Part shown: positions 45,629 to 54,773 of the stretch, in pieces
How positions within the stretch are numbered: position 1 is the stretch's first letter
How the letters are laid out: each line of letters opens with the position of its first letter
Source: DASRBN01 sp035294305
GTDB taxonomy: Bacteria > Chloroflexota > Ktedonobacteria > Ktedonobacterales > Ktedonobacteraceae
Assembly: GCA_035294305.1 (NCBI GenBank)
Contig: DATGLD010000048.1
Location: 186,001 to 250,000, forward strand
Direction of reading: 5' to 3'
DNA: 64,000 nucleotides
The notes under the pieces: generated by a model
What the model was told of the DNA's origin: nothing
What the model saw: the letters and a program-made list of their open reading frames with translations, nothing else
Database searches by the model: none
Made by a program: the position numbers and the translations under genes

Positions 45629-46600
45629 TTAGGCGGTCGTGACAAAAACCTTGTGATACATGTATACCCGGCACAGCAATTGAAAGCCGACGGCTTCATA
45701 AATGAAACGCGAGGAAGTAAACTCCGTATTCTTCTCCTCGTTACCGGGATGTTCGCCTGTCACCAGTGCCGCCTGCATGCCTCGTTCGCGTAAACGCTGT
45801 AACCCGCCAAGCATCAGCGCCGTTGCCAATCCTCGATGACGAAATTGCGGGCGCGTTCCCACCGGTTCAAACAGGCCCACGCGGTTCACGGGGTCCACCC
45901 AGCAAATGCAGCCCGCTGCTGGCGTACCATCAGGGGCCAGGATCATCAGATCGAGTTGAGGATCGTATTGCGGCATCTGCATCACTGCCAATTGGCGCAA
46001 GTTTGCTTCCTCGTAGGTCTTGCTCCCCCGGGGGAAAAAAGCATCGCGTTGCAGCGCAGCCCGCATCTCTGCTTCAGCCTCTCCAGCAATCGGGTGAAGC
46101 GTGAATCCTGCTGGCAAAACGGGGGCTGGCACAGGCTCGATCAGCGGTCGGCGGTAGCAATGATAGTACTTTTCTTGGCGCTCATATCCTTCACGTTCAA
46201 GAAAACTCGCCATCCCTAGATCTTCGCCGGAGGCTAAACCCCAGGCTTGTTCCCATATCTCATACTGATTCTCGCCCTGTTCTAGAGCACGCTCTTTTAT
46301 GCGCTGTGCTCCCCACTGGCGTACCATAAGATAGCGCTCGTGCGTGCGGAAGTCGGGATGAAGCAGGCAAACGATCTCATTCCCCTCAACGATCCCTAGA
46401 GCAAGCGCCCCACCATTTTCTTGATACCAGAAATGCCAGTTCTGCTGATCATCAAGCGAACCATCCCGGCACCACCATTGGAGGTCGCCAATATGCGGAT
46501 AATCTGCTAGTGGGTCGAGCGAGCGACAGATGGTAACAAATTTCATGGCTTCTAGAAGAGCTGGTCCGCCATTACGAGCCAGTTTCTGTGCTGTGTTCAT
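45629..46600 (-). CDS. GNAT family acetyltransferase
   Basis: 323 aa with two GNAT-like halves. The C-terminal half carries the acetyl-CoA motif VGTRPQFRHRGLATALMLGGLQRLRERG and ends in the FIYEAVGFQLL block. The N-terminal half is degenerate. The double arrangement resembles MshD-type enzymes, but the substrate is unknown. AAGGAG lies 8 nt before the ATG. Confidence 0.85.
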   Translation of the reverse strand: MNTAQKLARNGGPALLEAMKFVTICRSLDPLADYPHIGDLQWWCRDGSLDDQQNWHFWYQENGGALALGIVEGNEIVCLLHPDFRTHERYLMVRQWGAQRIKERALEQGENQYEIWEQAWGLASGEDLGMASFLEREGYERQEKYYHCYRRPLIEPVPAPVLPAGFTLHPIAGEAEAEMRAALQRDAFFPRGSKTYEEANLRQLAVMQMPQYDPQLDLMILAPDGTPAAGCICWVDPVNRVGLFEPVGTRPQFRHRGLATALMLGGLQRLRERGMQAALVTGEHPGNEEKNTEFTSSRFIYEAVGFQLLCRVYMYHKVFVTTA

Positions 46601-46934
46601 GTGTCTGTCTCCTTGTTTTTCTCACTGCTGTGTTATTGAATACTTCCTGTGCCTGATCGACGGGATTTCTCGCGGTCAGGGGTTGCGCTATTGCCGTCAA
46701 TACGTCGTTTCACCTGCTTTCATAGGGATAACAAGTGCGCAGATAGATACCACCTCATTGCGGTACCACAGGCAAAAGCAGGGAAGAAGCAAACTGCATC
46801 AGGCCAGGTGAGCGAGCAAGGAGATGGTGCGCTACCCGGCGACAAGGAAAGAAGCGAGGGGAGAAGGTGTGCCCAACACACGATGCCCAGTTGACATCTC
46901 AACTGAGGTCATGAGGAAGCATGGCACCCATATC

Positions 46935-46975
46935 TCGCCGTATAAGCCGATCTTGTGCCGGGGCTTATACGGCGA
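46935..46975. repeat. 14-bp perfect inverted repeat
   Basis: TCGCCGTATAAGCC pairs with GGCTTATACGGCGA across 13 nt. There is no T-run, so it is not a standard terminator. It could be a regulator site or an intergenic repeat. Confidence 0.5.
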
Positions 46976-47094
46976 AGGCGCTCGTGTTACGGTTGCGGTT
47001 GCGATGGATCATCCATCCAGGGATTTTCATGTCCCCTCTCAAGTAAAGAATATTCATGGAGATACCATACCATACGGTTGGGGTACATGTCAAT

Positions 47095-47147
47095 CAAATA
47101 AAAAGGGAAGAGAACGCTCAGCGTCAAGTTCTGAGCATTCTCTTCCC
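47095..47147 (-). terminator. Terminator of the amidohydrolase operon
   Basis: A 17-bp stem with one mismatch (47105-47121 with 47131-47147) starts 4 bp after the stop codon. On the minus strand it is followed by TTTTTATTT. Confidence 0.8.
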
Positions 47148-47150
47148 TCT

Positions 47151-48152
47151 TCATCCTTTCAATTGAGCCACTTTCTGTTCGACATCGATGCCCATCAAGC
47201 GGGCAAGGTTGCCACCGAGAATCTTCTTCTTGGCCTGGGTGGTCAATTGCGGATAGCCGTAGCCGGTCACGAGGTCTTCCGGCAGTTCAAAGTTCCAGAA
47301 GGCGTCGAGCGCCCAGCGCGGGTGCCAGATGGGCGTCTCACCGCCGTAGAGGATTTTGTCTTCGCCACACCAGAACATCAGCTTGCCCATATTCTCGGCA
47401 AAAACACGCGGCGCGCGCACAACGAAATTCAGGGTAGCGGCTATCGAGGCATACAGGTTGGGATAGCGCACCAATTGCCAGCAAATCTCATCGATGAACG
47501 GCAGACCGACGTGGAAAATGATGAAGTTGAGGTCCGGGAAGTTGGCGGCCGCTCCATCCATATCCCAGGCCTGAGTATGCTCGATGGGCTGCGGGCCAAG
47601 CGGCACGCCTTTATGCACGCCGATGGTCGTCACGCCCAGTTCGAGGGCCTTTTCAAATACCGGGAAGGCCACACGTGGATCATCCATGCGCCAGGGGAAC
47701 GGTTCCCCATAATCATAGCGCACATTGTAGAACTTGAAACCTTTCGCTCCATACTCTTTGACCTGCCGCTCCATCAAATCGAGGGCTTTCTTGCCCTCCA
47801 GCGGATTGACAGTGCCCCAAAATACGGCGCGATCAGGATATTTCTGGGCCATGGCCGCGCACTTTTCCCACTGCGACAGGCCATCGTAGAAGAGGTCGGT
47901 GAGCGGCAGAGGCTGGGCCACGATCATGTCGGTGCCCGACTCCTCAAAAACCATCTGGGCAATCTCATCGATGTTCCATTCGCGCAGAAACTCTTCAGGG
48001 CTGAGCACGCGCTCTCCGGGAGGCGTCAGCACCTGGTGGAAGGCGTACAGATGATTGATGAACATCTGCCCTGGCTTGCCAAAGGCATTATTCATGTCGA
48101 AATTGAAGACATGACAGACGCAGTCAAATACAAAGGCATCATTGTCTAGCAT
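47151..48152 (-). CDS. Amidohydrolase family protein (Amidohydro_2)
   Basis: 333 aa from ATG 48152 (AAAGGAG 9 nt before). A TIM-barrel metal-dependent hydrolase or decarboxylase: FDCVCHVFNFD at the start replaces the usual D-x-H metal motif with C-x-H, GAKGFKFYNV and GVHKGVP follow, and ILYGGETPIWHP near the end. Substrate unknown; decarboxylases for aromatic acids are relatives. Forms an operon with the DUF59 gene upstream. Confidence 0.85.
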   Translation of the reverse strand: MLDNDAFVFDCVCHVFNFDMNNAFGKPGQMFINHLYAFHQVLTPPGERVLSPEEFLREWNIDEIAQMVFEESGTDMIVAQPLPLTDLFYDGLSQWEKCAAMAQKYPDRAVFWGTVNPLEGKKALDLMERQVKEYGAKGFKFYNVRYDYGEPFPWRMDDPRVAFPVFEKALELGVTTIGVHKGVPLGPQPIEHTQAWDMDGAAANFPDLNFIIFHVGLPFIDEICWQLVRYPNLYASIAATLNFVVRAPRVFAENMGKLMFWCGEDKILYGGETPIWHPRWALDAFWNFELPEDLVTGYGYPQLTTQAKKKILGGNLARLMGIDVEQKVAQLKG

Positions 48153-48167
48153 GGGCAATCGCTCCTT

Positions 48168-48581
48168 TCATGAAGTTGATGTCTGAGAGGCGGAGGATTG
48201 AGCCTCACGTTCAAGTCGACGCTGGCGCAAGGGTAGCAGTTTTGCCATTGGCAGGGTGAGTTTTTCGCGGGCGCTGGCGGTCATGCGTTCGGGCGTCCAG
48301 ACAGTGTTCCAGACGATTTCGGTGTCCACCTCTCCCACCCCTTCGATGGCACGCACGTTCTGGTCAATCATCTGCAACAAATGGGTCGAAAACGGGCACC
48401 AGCCAGAAGTGAGCAGTAGTTCGACGCGCACATCGTGTCCATTTTCCGCTACCTTCACATCCTGGATCAGCCCCAATTCGACGACACTGACCGCACGCTC
48501 CTTGCAGCACGGGTCATAGCATGTTTGCAAGACCTCGAATACCTGCTCCGGCGTGACCGGGCGTTCTTCGTTGTTGGGCAA
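48168..48581 (-). CDS. DUF59/MIP18-type metal-sulfur cluster assembly protein
   Basis: 137 aa, TTG start with AAAAGGAG 7 nt before. PEQVFEVLQTCYDPC...VVELGLIQDVKV...LLTSGWCPFS is the MIP18/PaaD-like pattern, with the conserved cysteine in SGWCPF. Family members aid iron-sulfur assembly. Tight linkage to the amidohydrolase suggests it may help mature a partner of that pathway. The C-terminal tail is polar. Confidence 0.85.
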   Translation of the reverse strand: MPNNEERPVTPEQVFEVLQTCYDPCCKERAVSVVELGLIQDVKVAENGHDVRVELLLTSGWCPFSTHLLQMIDQNVRAIEGVGEVDTEIVWNTVWTPERMTASAREKLTLPMAKLLPLRQRRLEREAQSSASQTSTS

Positions 48582-48801
48582 GAAGGAACTCCTTTTGGTT
48601 CATGAGGAAGACGCATCTACGAGAAACGACTTACAAACGATTAAACGGTTGTGCAGCTGGACGATTAAACAACCCCATGATGCAAGTATAATGGCTAGAG
48701 GGACGGAGTACAAGGGGTAAAGAATCGAAATGACAAAACGGCCCTGATCTGCTATCATCAATTCCAGACTGATCTGCATCCAAATTTTCAGGAGAATCGC
48801 T

Positions 48802-49512
48802 ATGTTTACCAAATCTGAGGCCATCTACGACGCTATTTATAGCGCTATGAAGGATTATGCCAACGAAGCAGAGCAAATCCATGCGTTAATCCAACAGTAT
48901 AAGCAATCTTCGGGAAACAGATTGCTCGATGTTGCCTGCGGGACCGGTGGGCATATCCCATTTTTACGACAACACTACTCGGTTGAGGGCCTGGACCTGG
49001 ACGAACAGATGCTGGCAATTGCTCGCCAGCGCAATCCAGGTCTGACTTTTCATCATGCGGATATGGTCGATTTTGGATTGGACCACCAGTTTGATGCCAT
49101 CATCTGCATGTTCAGTTCAATCGGTTATGTCAAGACCGTTCCAAAGTTGTATCAGGCAGTGCAAACGATGCGCCACCATCTCCTTGCAGGCGGAGTGGTG
49201 ATTATTGAGCCCTGGCTGACCCCACAGACGTTCATACCTGGTTATATTGGAGCGGTCTTCGTGAATCAGCCGGATTTGAAGATTGCGCGCATGAACACTA
49301 CGGAAGTGAAAGATGGCATCTCTGTTATGGATTTTCACTATCTCGTGGCCACTCCCCAGGGAATTGAGCATTTTACCGAGCGACACGAGATGGGTTTGTT
49401 TTCACACAAGGACTACATGGGCGCATTTCAGGCCAGCGATTTGGATGTGGTGTACGATGATGCTCCTGATAAGCTGACGGGGAGAGGACTGTATATCGGG
49501 GTGCTTCGCTGA
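48802..49512 (+). CDS. Class I SAM-dependent methyltransferase
   Basis: 236 aa. SAM-binding motif LLDVACGTGGHIPFL near 45 and motif III-like region with HADMVDFGL. AGGAG lies 7 nt before the ATG. Similar to N-methyltransferases of secondary metabolism such as the DesVI type. The acceptor is unknown. Confidence 0.87.
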   Translation: MFTKSEAIYDAIYSAMKDYANEAEQIHALIQQYKQSSGNRLLDVACGTGGHIPFLRQHYSVEGLDLDEQMLAIARQRNPGLTFHHADMVDFGLDHQFDAIICMFSSIGYVKTVPKLYQAVQTMRHHLLAGGVVIIEPWLTPQTFIPGYIGAVFVNQPDLKIARMNTTEVKDGISVMDFHYLVATPQGIEHFTERHEMGLFSHKDYMGAFQASDLDVVYDDAPDKLTGRGLYIGVLR

Positions 49513-49532
49513 TCCACGCCCTGTTGAAGCAC

Positions 49533-49838
49533 CTACGCTTCTTTCCGGTTAGGCACTTCTCGATAATCGCGCTCACCCGTTGCGCTATTGTAGAACACCT
49601 CCATGAGCCGCTCGGTCGCAGGATCAACGAAACGCTCTCCAGTAGGCCGCCAGTGCCCATGAGTTCGATCTACCTGTACGCGATATCGTTTGCGCTCCAG
49701 GACCACCGCGCTCAGCAGGATGAGCCCGTTCACCACCAGGTACATGACCGGCCAGAGAGGGACATGGACGATGAATAGCAATACAGCCGCTCCGGCCAGG
49801 GAGAGCAGACCATAGCCAATGATCACTCCCCGTAACAT
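49533..49838 (-). CDS. Small membrane protein
   Basis: 101 aa. Two membrane helices (about 5-25 and 28-46) and a polar C-terminal half (YRVQVDRTHGHWRPTGERFVDPATERLMEVFYN). Starts 8 bp after the YbjQ gene and is probably co-transcribed. Function unknown. Confidence 0.65.
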   Translation of the reverse strand: MLRGVIIGYGLLSLAGAAVLLFIVHVPLWPVMYLVVNGLILLSAVVLERKRYRVQVDRTHGHWRPTGERFVDPATERLMEVFYNSATGERDYREVPNRKEA

Positions 49839-49846
49839 AGCTCTCT

Positions 49847-50170
49847 CTACCCTTCTGGCTCGATCACCACTGCCGTGCCATACGCTACGATTTCACTCAT
49901 CGTTTGGCCTATCTCTGAAGAATCAAACTGCATCCGCACCACCGCATTCGCACCCATCGCGGTAGCGTTCTGGACCATGCGGTCAATGGCGTGCCGGCGC
50001 GCATCCTCCAGCAGCGAGGTATATTCCTTGATCTCGCCACCGCCTAGAGAGCGTAGGCCGGCCATGATATTGCCTCCCAGTCCCCGGCTGCGTACCACAA
50101 CGCCAAAAACCTGTCCTCTGGTTTCCACAATGCGATGTTGAGCAACCCCTTCTGTTGTAACGATCAGCAT
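49847..50170 (-). CDS. YbjQ/DUF74 family protein
   Basis: 107 aa from ATG 50170 (AGGAG, 6 nt spacing). RSRGLGGNIMAGLRSLGGGEIKEYTSLLEDARRHAIDRM and GANAVVRMQFDSSEI are diagnostic of the YbjQ pentameric family, whose role is unknown. Confidence 0.92.
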   Translation of the reverse strand: MLIVTTEGVAQHRIVETRGQVFGVVVRSRGLGGNIMAGLRSLGGGEIKEYTSLLEDARRHAIDRMVQNATAMGANAVVRMQFDSSEIGQTMSEIVAYGTAVVIEPEG

Positions 50171-50380
50171 CATCTTCTCCTTTCGTTTCTCTGTTGCTGC
50201 CTTCACGCGCAGGTTTTTCTTCTCTGCTCGCAGAGCCCGGCGGCTAGAGCGTCTCAAATTTCAATACTTCAATATCCATTGAAATGATAGCGCAAAAAAG
50301 TTGCGCAGTCAAGGAGGGAGAAAGCATGAAAATCATGATACAATTCCCGTAAAGAAGCGAAATTATCGGAGGGAGAACAC

Positions 50381-51370
50381 GTGCGTATAGTTTCTTTACT
50401 GGCGAGCGCCACGGAGATGGTCGCGGCGCTCGGATGCCTGGATCAACTGGTAGGGCGCTCTCATGAGTGCGATTATCCGCCACAGGTGCTAGAACTGCCT
50501 GTAGTGAGCAGGGTACAGATCAATATTGAGGGAAGCAGCGCGGAAATTGATGCCCAGATTAAGGCTCTGGCCAAAGCGCAACGAACGAATGCAGGTACCC
50601 TACCACCTGGCACCGCCCTCGCGTCAAGTGATGAGGCCGCGCTCAAAGCCTTGAGCATTTATGCCATTGACGCCAGGCAACTTCAGGAATTACGACCGGA
50701 TATTATTCTTACACAGACGCAGTGCGAAGTTTGCGCGGTGAGCGAACGCGATGTCACGCGCGCTGTGCGGCAGTTGATAGGGCTGGAACCGCGAGTTGTC
50801 TCGCTGTCGCCATACCAGTTGAGCGATGTGTGGGAGGATGTTTTGCGTGTTGGTGACGCATTGGGAAAACGCGAACAGGCCGGGGCGCTGGTAGCGGGTT
50901 ATAAGCAACGCCTGGCTCGTCTGCAAGAGATTACTCGTGCTTTTAACGCGTCATCGGGCAAACCGCAGGTTGCAGTACTTGAGTGGCTCGATCCCTTGAT
51001 GGGCGCTGGCAACTGGACGCCCGAACTGGTTGCTTATGCCGGAGGTAAGCTTGTTTTCGACGCGGTTGGCCAGCATTCTCCCTGGATTTCATGGGAGGAT
51101 TTGCAAGCAGCAGACCCGGATGTAGTGGTGCTTTCACCCTGCGGCTATACGCTTGAGCGCACGCTGGTGGATGTGCCTCTATTGGAAAGGCACGCCGTGT
51201 GGCAGAACTTGAGCGCCGTAAGAAATGGACGCGTCTATGCGATTGACGGCAATGCATATATCAATCGTTCGGGGCCACGTTTAGTGGGGTCGGCGGAATT
51301 GCTGGCCTGGGTGATCTGGGGAGAGCAGTCAGGAACAGAGATTGACAGCAACGCCTGGAAACATTTGTAG
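50381..51370 (+). CDS. BtuF-like cobalamin/helical-backbone binding protein
   Basis: 329 aa, GTG start with GGAGGGAG upstream. RIVSLLASATEMVAALG, VGRSHECDYP and PDIILTQTQCEVCAVSE are typical of the BtuF-like subgroup. No signal peptide or lipobox is present and no ABC permease lies nearby, so it is probably cytoplasmic. Ligand unknown; a corrinoid is the family expectation. Confidence 0.85.
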   Translation: MRIVSLLASATEMVAALGCLDQLVGRSHECDYPPQVLELPVVSRVQINIEGSSAEIDAQIKALAKAQRTNAGTLPPGTALASSDEAALKALSIYAIDARQLQELRPDIILTQTQCEVCAVSERDVTRAVRQLIGLEPRVVSLSPYQLSDVWEDVLRVGDALGKREQAGALVAGYKQRLARLQEITRAFNASSGKPQVAVLEWLDPLMGAGNWTPELVAYAGGKLVFDAVGQHSPWISWEDLQAADPDVVVLSPCGYTLERTLVDVPLLERHAVWQNLSAVRNGRVYAIDGNAYINRSGPRLVGSAELLAWVIWGEQSGTEIDSNAWKHL

Positions 51371-51447
51371 CATGAGGGATGAAACGGGGCGATCTGAACG
51401 TTTTCAGGTCACCCCAGCAATGTATTATCGCGGACTGAAAAAATAAA

Positions 51448-51702
51448 TCAGGGGTTGTTCGATCTTGGCGCAAGACCCCAGAAGAGCAGCACGATAGTTA
51501 CTATAAACAGCAAGAGCATCAATCCCACCAGATCATCTACCACATCAGAAAGATCAAATTGGAAAACGGCGGCCGCGATAAAGAGCAGGAGTATCAAGGC
51601 TCCGATGATCGGGAGAATCAACATCACATTCAGGCGTGAACCGGGTTTTGATGGGCGCGGCTCGCTGCCTGGATAGGTTACATCTGTATCGAGTGGCTCC
51701 AT
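51448..51702 (-). CDS. Small membrane protein
   Basis: 84 aa: polar head of 24 residues, then two membrane helices (about 25-47 and 55-76) separated by an acidic loop (DLSDVVDDLVG). AAAGG precedes the ATG. Function unknown. A 20-bp palindrome lies about 100 bp upstream. Confidence 0.6.
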   Translation of the reverse strand: MEPLDTDVTYPGSEPRPSKPGSRLNVMLILPIIGALILLLFIAAAVFQFDLSDVVDDLVGLMLLLFIVTIVLLFWGLAPRSNNP

Positions 51703-51802
51703 AGAGCACCTTTCTATATCCCCGGGTTAGTACAATACCTGTTCCCGCACGGACAATAAACGAATCAACAACTCCTTTGTGAAGATGGGAAACAACCCAC
51801 GA

Positions 51803-51822
51803 TCATGCAGGTACCTGCATGA
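51803..51822. promoter_or_regulatory. 20-bp perfect palindrome
   Basis: TCATGCAGGTACCTGCATGA is fully self-complementary with no spacer. It lies in the 223-bp gap between two minus-strand genes, about 100 bp upstream of the small membrane protein. Perfect even symmetry suggests a dimeric regulator site, not a terminator. Confidence 0.55.
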
Positions 51823-51900
51823 GGACAGGCAATCCATCTCAGGGACTATTATAGTCCGAATGAGTATTGAACGCAACCGTTAGCGGCAAAAAATCGCCAT

Positions 51901-51922
51901 AAAAAAACGGCCCCGCCGGGCC
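51901..51922 (-). terminator. Terminator of the small 75-aa gene
   Basis: On the minus strand GGCCC-GGCG-GGGCC is followed by CGTTTTTTT. It starts 4 bp after the stop codon at 51926. Confidence 0.75.
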
Positions 51923-51925
51923 TAC

Positions 51926-52153
51926 CTAGTGCGTCTGCGTAGAAGTCGACCAGTTACTTGACTCCTTATGCAGAATCGATATCGGAGCATCACCATAGTC
52001 ATATGAAATAGTTGGCAGCGAACGAAACCTGTTGAGATAACGGCGCAGTTCTAACGCATTGACCGAGTACATCGATCCATCCACGGTTGCGGGGATTCTG
52101 CCTTCCGCAAGAGCGCTACAGAGGTCGGCAAACGTTGGGACACGGTCAGTCAT
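51926..52153 (-). CDS. Small conserved hypothetical protein
   Basis: 75 aa: FADLCSALAEGRIPATVDGSMYSVNALELRRYLNRFRSLP. A GTAGGGGGT element stands before the ATG and a clear terminator follows, supporting a real gene. Function unknown. Confidence 0.6.
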   Translation of the reverse strand: MTDRVPTFADLCSALAEGRIPATVDGSMYSVNALELRRYLNRFRSLPTISYDYGDAPISILHKESSNWSTSTQTH

Positions 52154-52317
52154 GAAACACCCCCTACAAAACTGTAACTATCTCGGATGAGCCGTCTGTG
52201 AGTAACTTCATCCTCTTACTCGAGATACGTTTGTACCTACTTCTGGGTTTCATCCCTCCTTTCCTTTCCACTTTACTGGAGAAAACATCCAGGCCAGTGC
52301 TTTTTATTCCGCCTGCT

Positions 52318-52878
52318 TCATGCTTCGAAGTCTTCATCCTCCTCTTCTACCTGCTCCTCATCCAGCAAGCCTGGAAGCGGGTTAATATACATAGTACCGC
52401 AGACCAAATCTATTTGTTTGATAACATCTTTGATGGCCGGAATCAGCACTTGTTTTCCCTCGGGGGTTTTAATGACATACACATCATTGCTGCCGGTGAC
52501 AAGAATGTCAACGATCCGTCCCAGGCCACGGCCGTTCATGGTAAAGACTTGCAGGCCGAGAATATCATGCTGGTAATAGGAGTCAGGAGGAAGTTTCGCC
52601 AGCTTGCTTTCCGGGATTTGCAAGTTGAGACCACGCAGTGGCTCAGCAGCATTAGCATCATTGATGCCTGCTAATTTCAACACGACCATTTCACCTTTAT
52701 AAGGCCGCACGCTCTGAATATGATAACGGATATGTTCCGAACCGGCGTATACCGTGTCAAGCTCTACGAAACGATCAGGTATATCCGTCAGCAAGCGTAC
52801 TTTGAGCTCGCCGTGAATGCCAAAAAGAGCTACCACGTTCCCGATAGTAGCCCATTCAGTGTTATCCTGTCTTGGCAC
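52318..52878 (-). CDS. rimM: 16S rRNA processing protein RimM
   Basis: 186 aa, GTG start. N-terminal RimM domain (IGNVVALFGIHGELKVRLLTDIPDRF) and C-terminal PRC barrel (YYQHDILGLQVFT...VLIPAIKDVIKQIDL). Helps mature the 30S head through S19. The acidic tail is EEDEDFEA. Follows khpA in the classic rpsP operon order. Confidence 0.95.
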   Translation of the reverse strand: MPRQDNTEWATIGNVVALFGIHGELKVRLLTDIPDRFVELDTVYAGSEHIRYHIQSVRPYKGEMVVLKLAGINDANAAEPLRGLNLQIPESKLAKLPPDSYYQHDILGLQVFTMNGRGLGRIVDILVTGSNDVYVIKTPEGKQVLIPAIKDVIKQIDLVCGTMYINPLPGLLDEEQVEEEDEDFEA

Positions 52879-52889
52879 ATTGCCCTCTT

Positions 52890-53120
52890 TTAAAGAATCT
52901 CTAGCGAAGTATGACGACCCTCACGCGCACCACCTGCGCGCAAAAGCGCACGCATCGCCTTAGCGACTCGCCCCTGGCGGCCAATGACCTTGCCATAATC
53001 ATCGGGAGCCACGTGTAGTTCGAGCACCAGGGCATTGCGATCGTTGCGAACTTCGCGCACCTGCACGGCAGATGGATCGTCAACTAATGATTTAGCGATG
53101 TACTCGATGAGTTTACGCAT
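52890..53120 (-). CDS. khpA: KH-domain RNA-binding protein KhpA
   Basis: 76 aa from ATG 53120 (GAGGA, 6 nt). A single KH domain with the GKVIGRQGRVAKAMRALL loop. Part of the rpsP-khpA-rimM operon. Confidence 0.93.
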   Translation of the reverse strand: MRKLIEYIAKSLVDDPSAVQVREVRNDRNALVLELHVAPDDYGKVIGRQGRVAKAMRALLRAGGAREGRHTSLEIL

Positions 53121-53139
53121 ATTCAATCCTCATCTGCTA

Positions 53140-53439
53140 TTATTCGGTCTCGGTAGGTGCCGGAGTAGCAGTCGCTTTTTTCATCTGCTCGAAGCGGGCC
53201 AGCACGCCCGTACGTTTGAGCAGGCTGGTGACTGAATCGGTCGGCTGCGCGCCATTTTTGAGCCAACCCAGGGCCTTCTCCTCATCGATATGAATCGCGG
53301 ACGGCTCAACAAGGGGATTGTACCAACCAATATTTTCGATAATGCGGCCATCACGCGGCGAACGCGCATCTGCGACAACCACTCGGTAGCTGGGGGCTTT
53401 GGTTTTGCCCACCCGTTTTAAACGAATTTTGACAGCCAT
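53140..53439 (-). CDS. rpsP: 30S ribosomal protein S16
   Basis: 99 aa: MAVKIRLKRVGKTKAPSYRV, then DARSPRDGRIIENIGWYNP, standard S16. First gene of the operon. The region upstream to 53609 holds its promoter, which was not resolved. Confidence 0.97.
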   Translation of the reverse strand: MAVKIRLKRVGKTKAPSYRVVVADARSPRDGRIIENIGWYNPLVEPSAIHIDEEKALGWLKNGAQPTDSVTSLLKRTGVLARFEQMKKATATPAPTETE

Positions 53440-53609
53440 ACGTTTTTTCTCTCACCTCTTCCCCACCAGTTAGGGGTTGTTTCTTTGTATATATGACAAT
53501 GCCGCGTTTCAGCGCAGCAAATACGAAATTCCTGAACTACGGCCCCACTAGAATAGCACGGAGCGGCTAAATTGTCAATGAGAATTTTGAGCGCCTCTTC
53601 ATCCTCTCC

Positions 53610-54773
53610 TCAAGCTTGCGGAGAAGTATACCACCTGTGGAGAACTTTAGCGGCCGGCTTCCAGTTTGGCTCAAACAATGGGACAGACCAGGCCCAGAAA
53701 AAGATGCCGGAGATATGAGAATCGGCCAGGACATTAATTAGAGCAGCATTATAGGCCGCGGCCTGCATATTGGGATCGGGGGGTTCCGCCTGCGCCTGAG
53801 CATCCCGCTCCCAGGGGCGGTAAAGGGCGTAAGCGCTGTCGCGATACCCTATTTCTGACACCAGCGCTGGTTTGCCGGTCTGCACTGCGAGAGAATCTAG
53901 CACCACACTGATATTTTCTTTCCAGAGGCGAGGCAGCGTAGCAGGATTCAGCCGCTGTGGTGTATCCGCCAGAGGGATATAGACCGAAACGCCGATAGCC
54001 GATAGATGGGGATTGCTTAACCATGTTGGAAGTGAACTATACAACGACGACCAGTTAATATCGTAGGTCAGTTTCCCATGAAAAATCGAACGGATACGAT
54101 CAATTAACTGATTCCAGAAAAATGGCGAAACCATCTGAAGTTTATCAAACTCTGTGCCGATGGCCAGTTGATCCGCCTGCGCCTGAGCGGCTGCCTGTAC
54201 AAATGGTTCGTATGCTTGCCAATAGCTATCAAACCAGGCCTGAATCTGCGCTTGAGAGGCGAACTGGATAGAACCCGACCAGGTCAGGCTACCGTTAGCG
54301 GATACAAACGGTACCACAAACACGTGATAGTGCATGGCATGGGCGCTACGTATGCCCGCTGCAAAAGCCTGCGGAGTGGGAGTGAAGTTGGCCGAAGCCA
54401 CTTGCGTAGAGTACACCGATGCTTGATAGAGGTTAACAGGCATCTCGATCCACTGAGCCGCCGTCTGCTTCTGTATATCACTCAGACCAATACGCCAGTT
54501 GGCATCGCTGTCAGAATAGGCAGTTGTACCCCACTGTGGAAAGACAATCCCTGTCTCGAATGCAGGTCTATGGAAGCGTTCTTGCAACGTACTGCCTTGA
54601 TCTCTCACAGTCAGTATCTTCCGTTGAATAATTGCAGCCGTGGTATGAGGAGAGCGCAGCGAGAGGTGCAGGAAAGGGATATGCCCACTTAATAAGAGGC
54701 TCTGTAAGAGTACCCCTATAATCATCAAGACCAACGAAACCAGGAAGACACGGTAGGAGGCAAACCGTTTCAC
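53610..54773 (-). CDS. Membrane-anchored GH113-like glycosidase
   Basis: 387 aa, GTG start overlapping the preceding stop (GTGA), so translation is coupled to the GT2 gene. One N-terminal membrane helix (9-30) is followed by a TIM barrel resembling GH113 endo-mannanase-like proteins: GIVFPQWG, ADQLAIGTEFDKL (possible acid/base glutamate) and PALVSEIGYRDS (possible nucleophile). It probably trims or releases the glycan made by its partner. Confidence 0.78.
   Translation of the reverse strand: MKRFASYRVFLVSLVLMIIGVLLQSLLLSGHIPFLHLSLRSPHTTAAIIQRKILTVRDQGSTLQERFHRPAFETGIVFPQWGTTAYSDSDANWRIGLSDIQKQTAAQWIEMPVNLYQASVYSTQVASANFTPTPQAFAAGIRSAHAMHYHVFVVPFVSANGSLTWSGSIQFASQAQIQAWFDSYWQAYEPFVQAAAQAQADQLAIGTEFDKLQMVSPFFWNQLIDRIRSIFHGKLTYDINWSSLYSSLPTWLSNPHLSAIGVSVYIPLADTPQRLNPATLPRLWKENISVVLDSLAVQTGKPALVSEIGYRDSAYALYRPWERDAQAQAEPPDPNMQAAAYNAALINVLADSHISGIFFWAWSVPLFEPNWKPAAKVLHRWYTSPQA

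Larger units (their letters stand above)
46601..47150. other. 550-bp region without a gene
   Basis: No convincing coding sequence. It contains CAGTTGA/TCAACTG (46888-46905), a 14-bp inverted repeat TCGCCGTATAAGCC (46935-46948, mate 46962-46975) and the amidohydrolase terminator near 47105. The acetyltransferase promoter should also lie here. Confidence 0.4.

Noticed and set aside
46824..48149. A 441-codon plus-strand open frame
   Set aside because: It lies antisense to the amidohydrolase, whose sequence, ribosome-binding site and terminator are all convincing. The plus-strand translation shows no domain.
50258..50380. Cobalamin riboswitch before the BtuF-like gene
   Set aside because: The spacer is only about 120 bp and no B12-box-like sequence is present.
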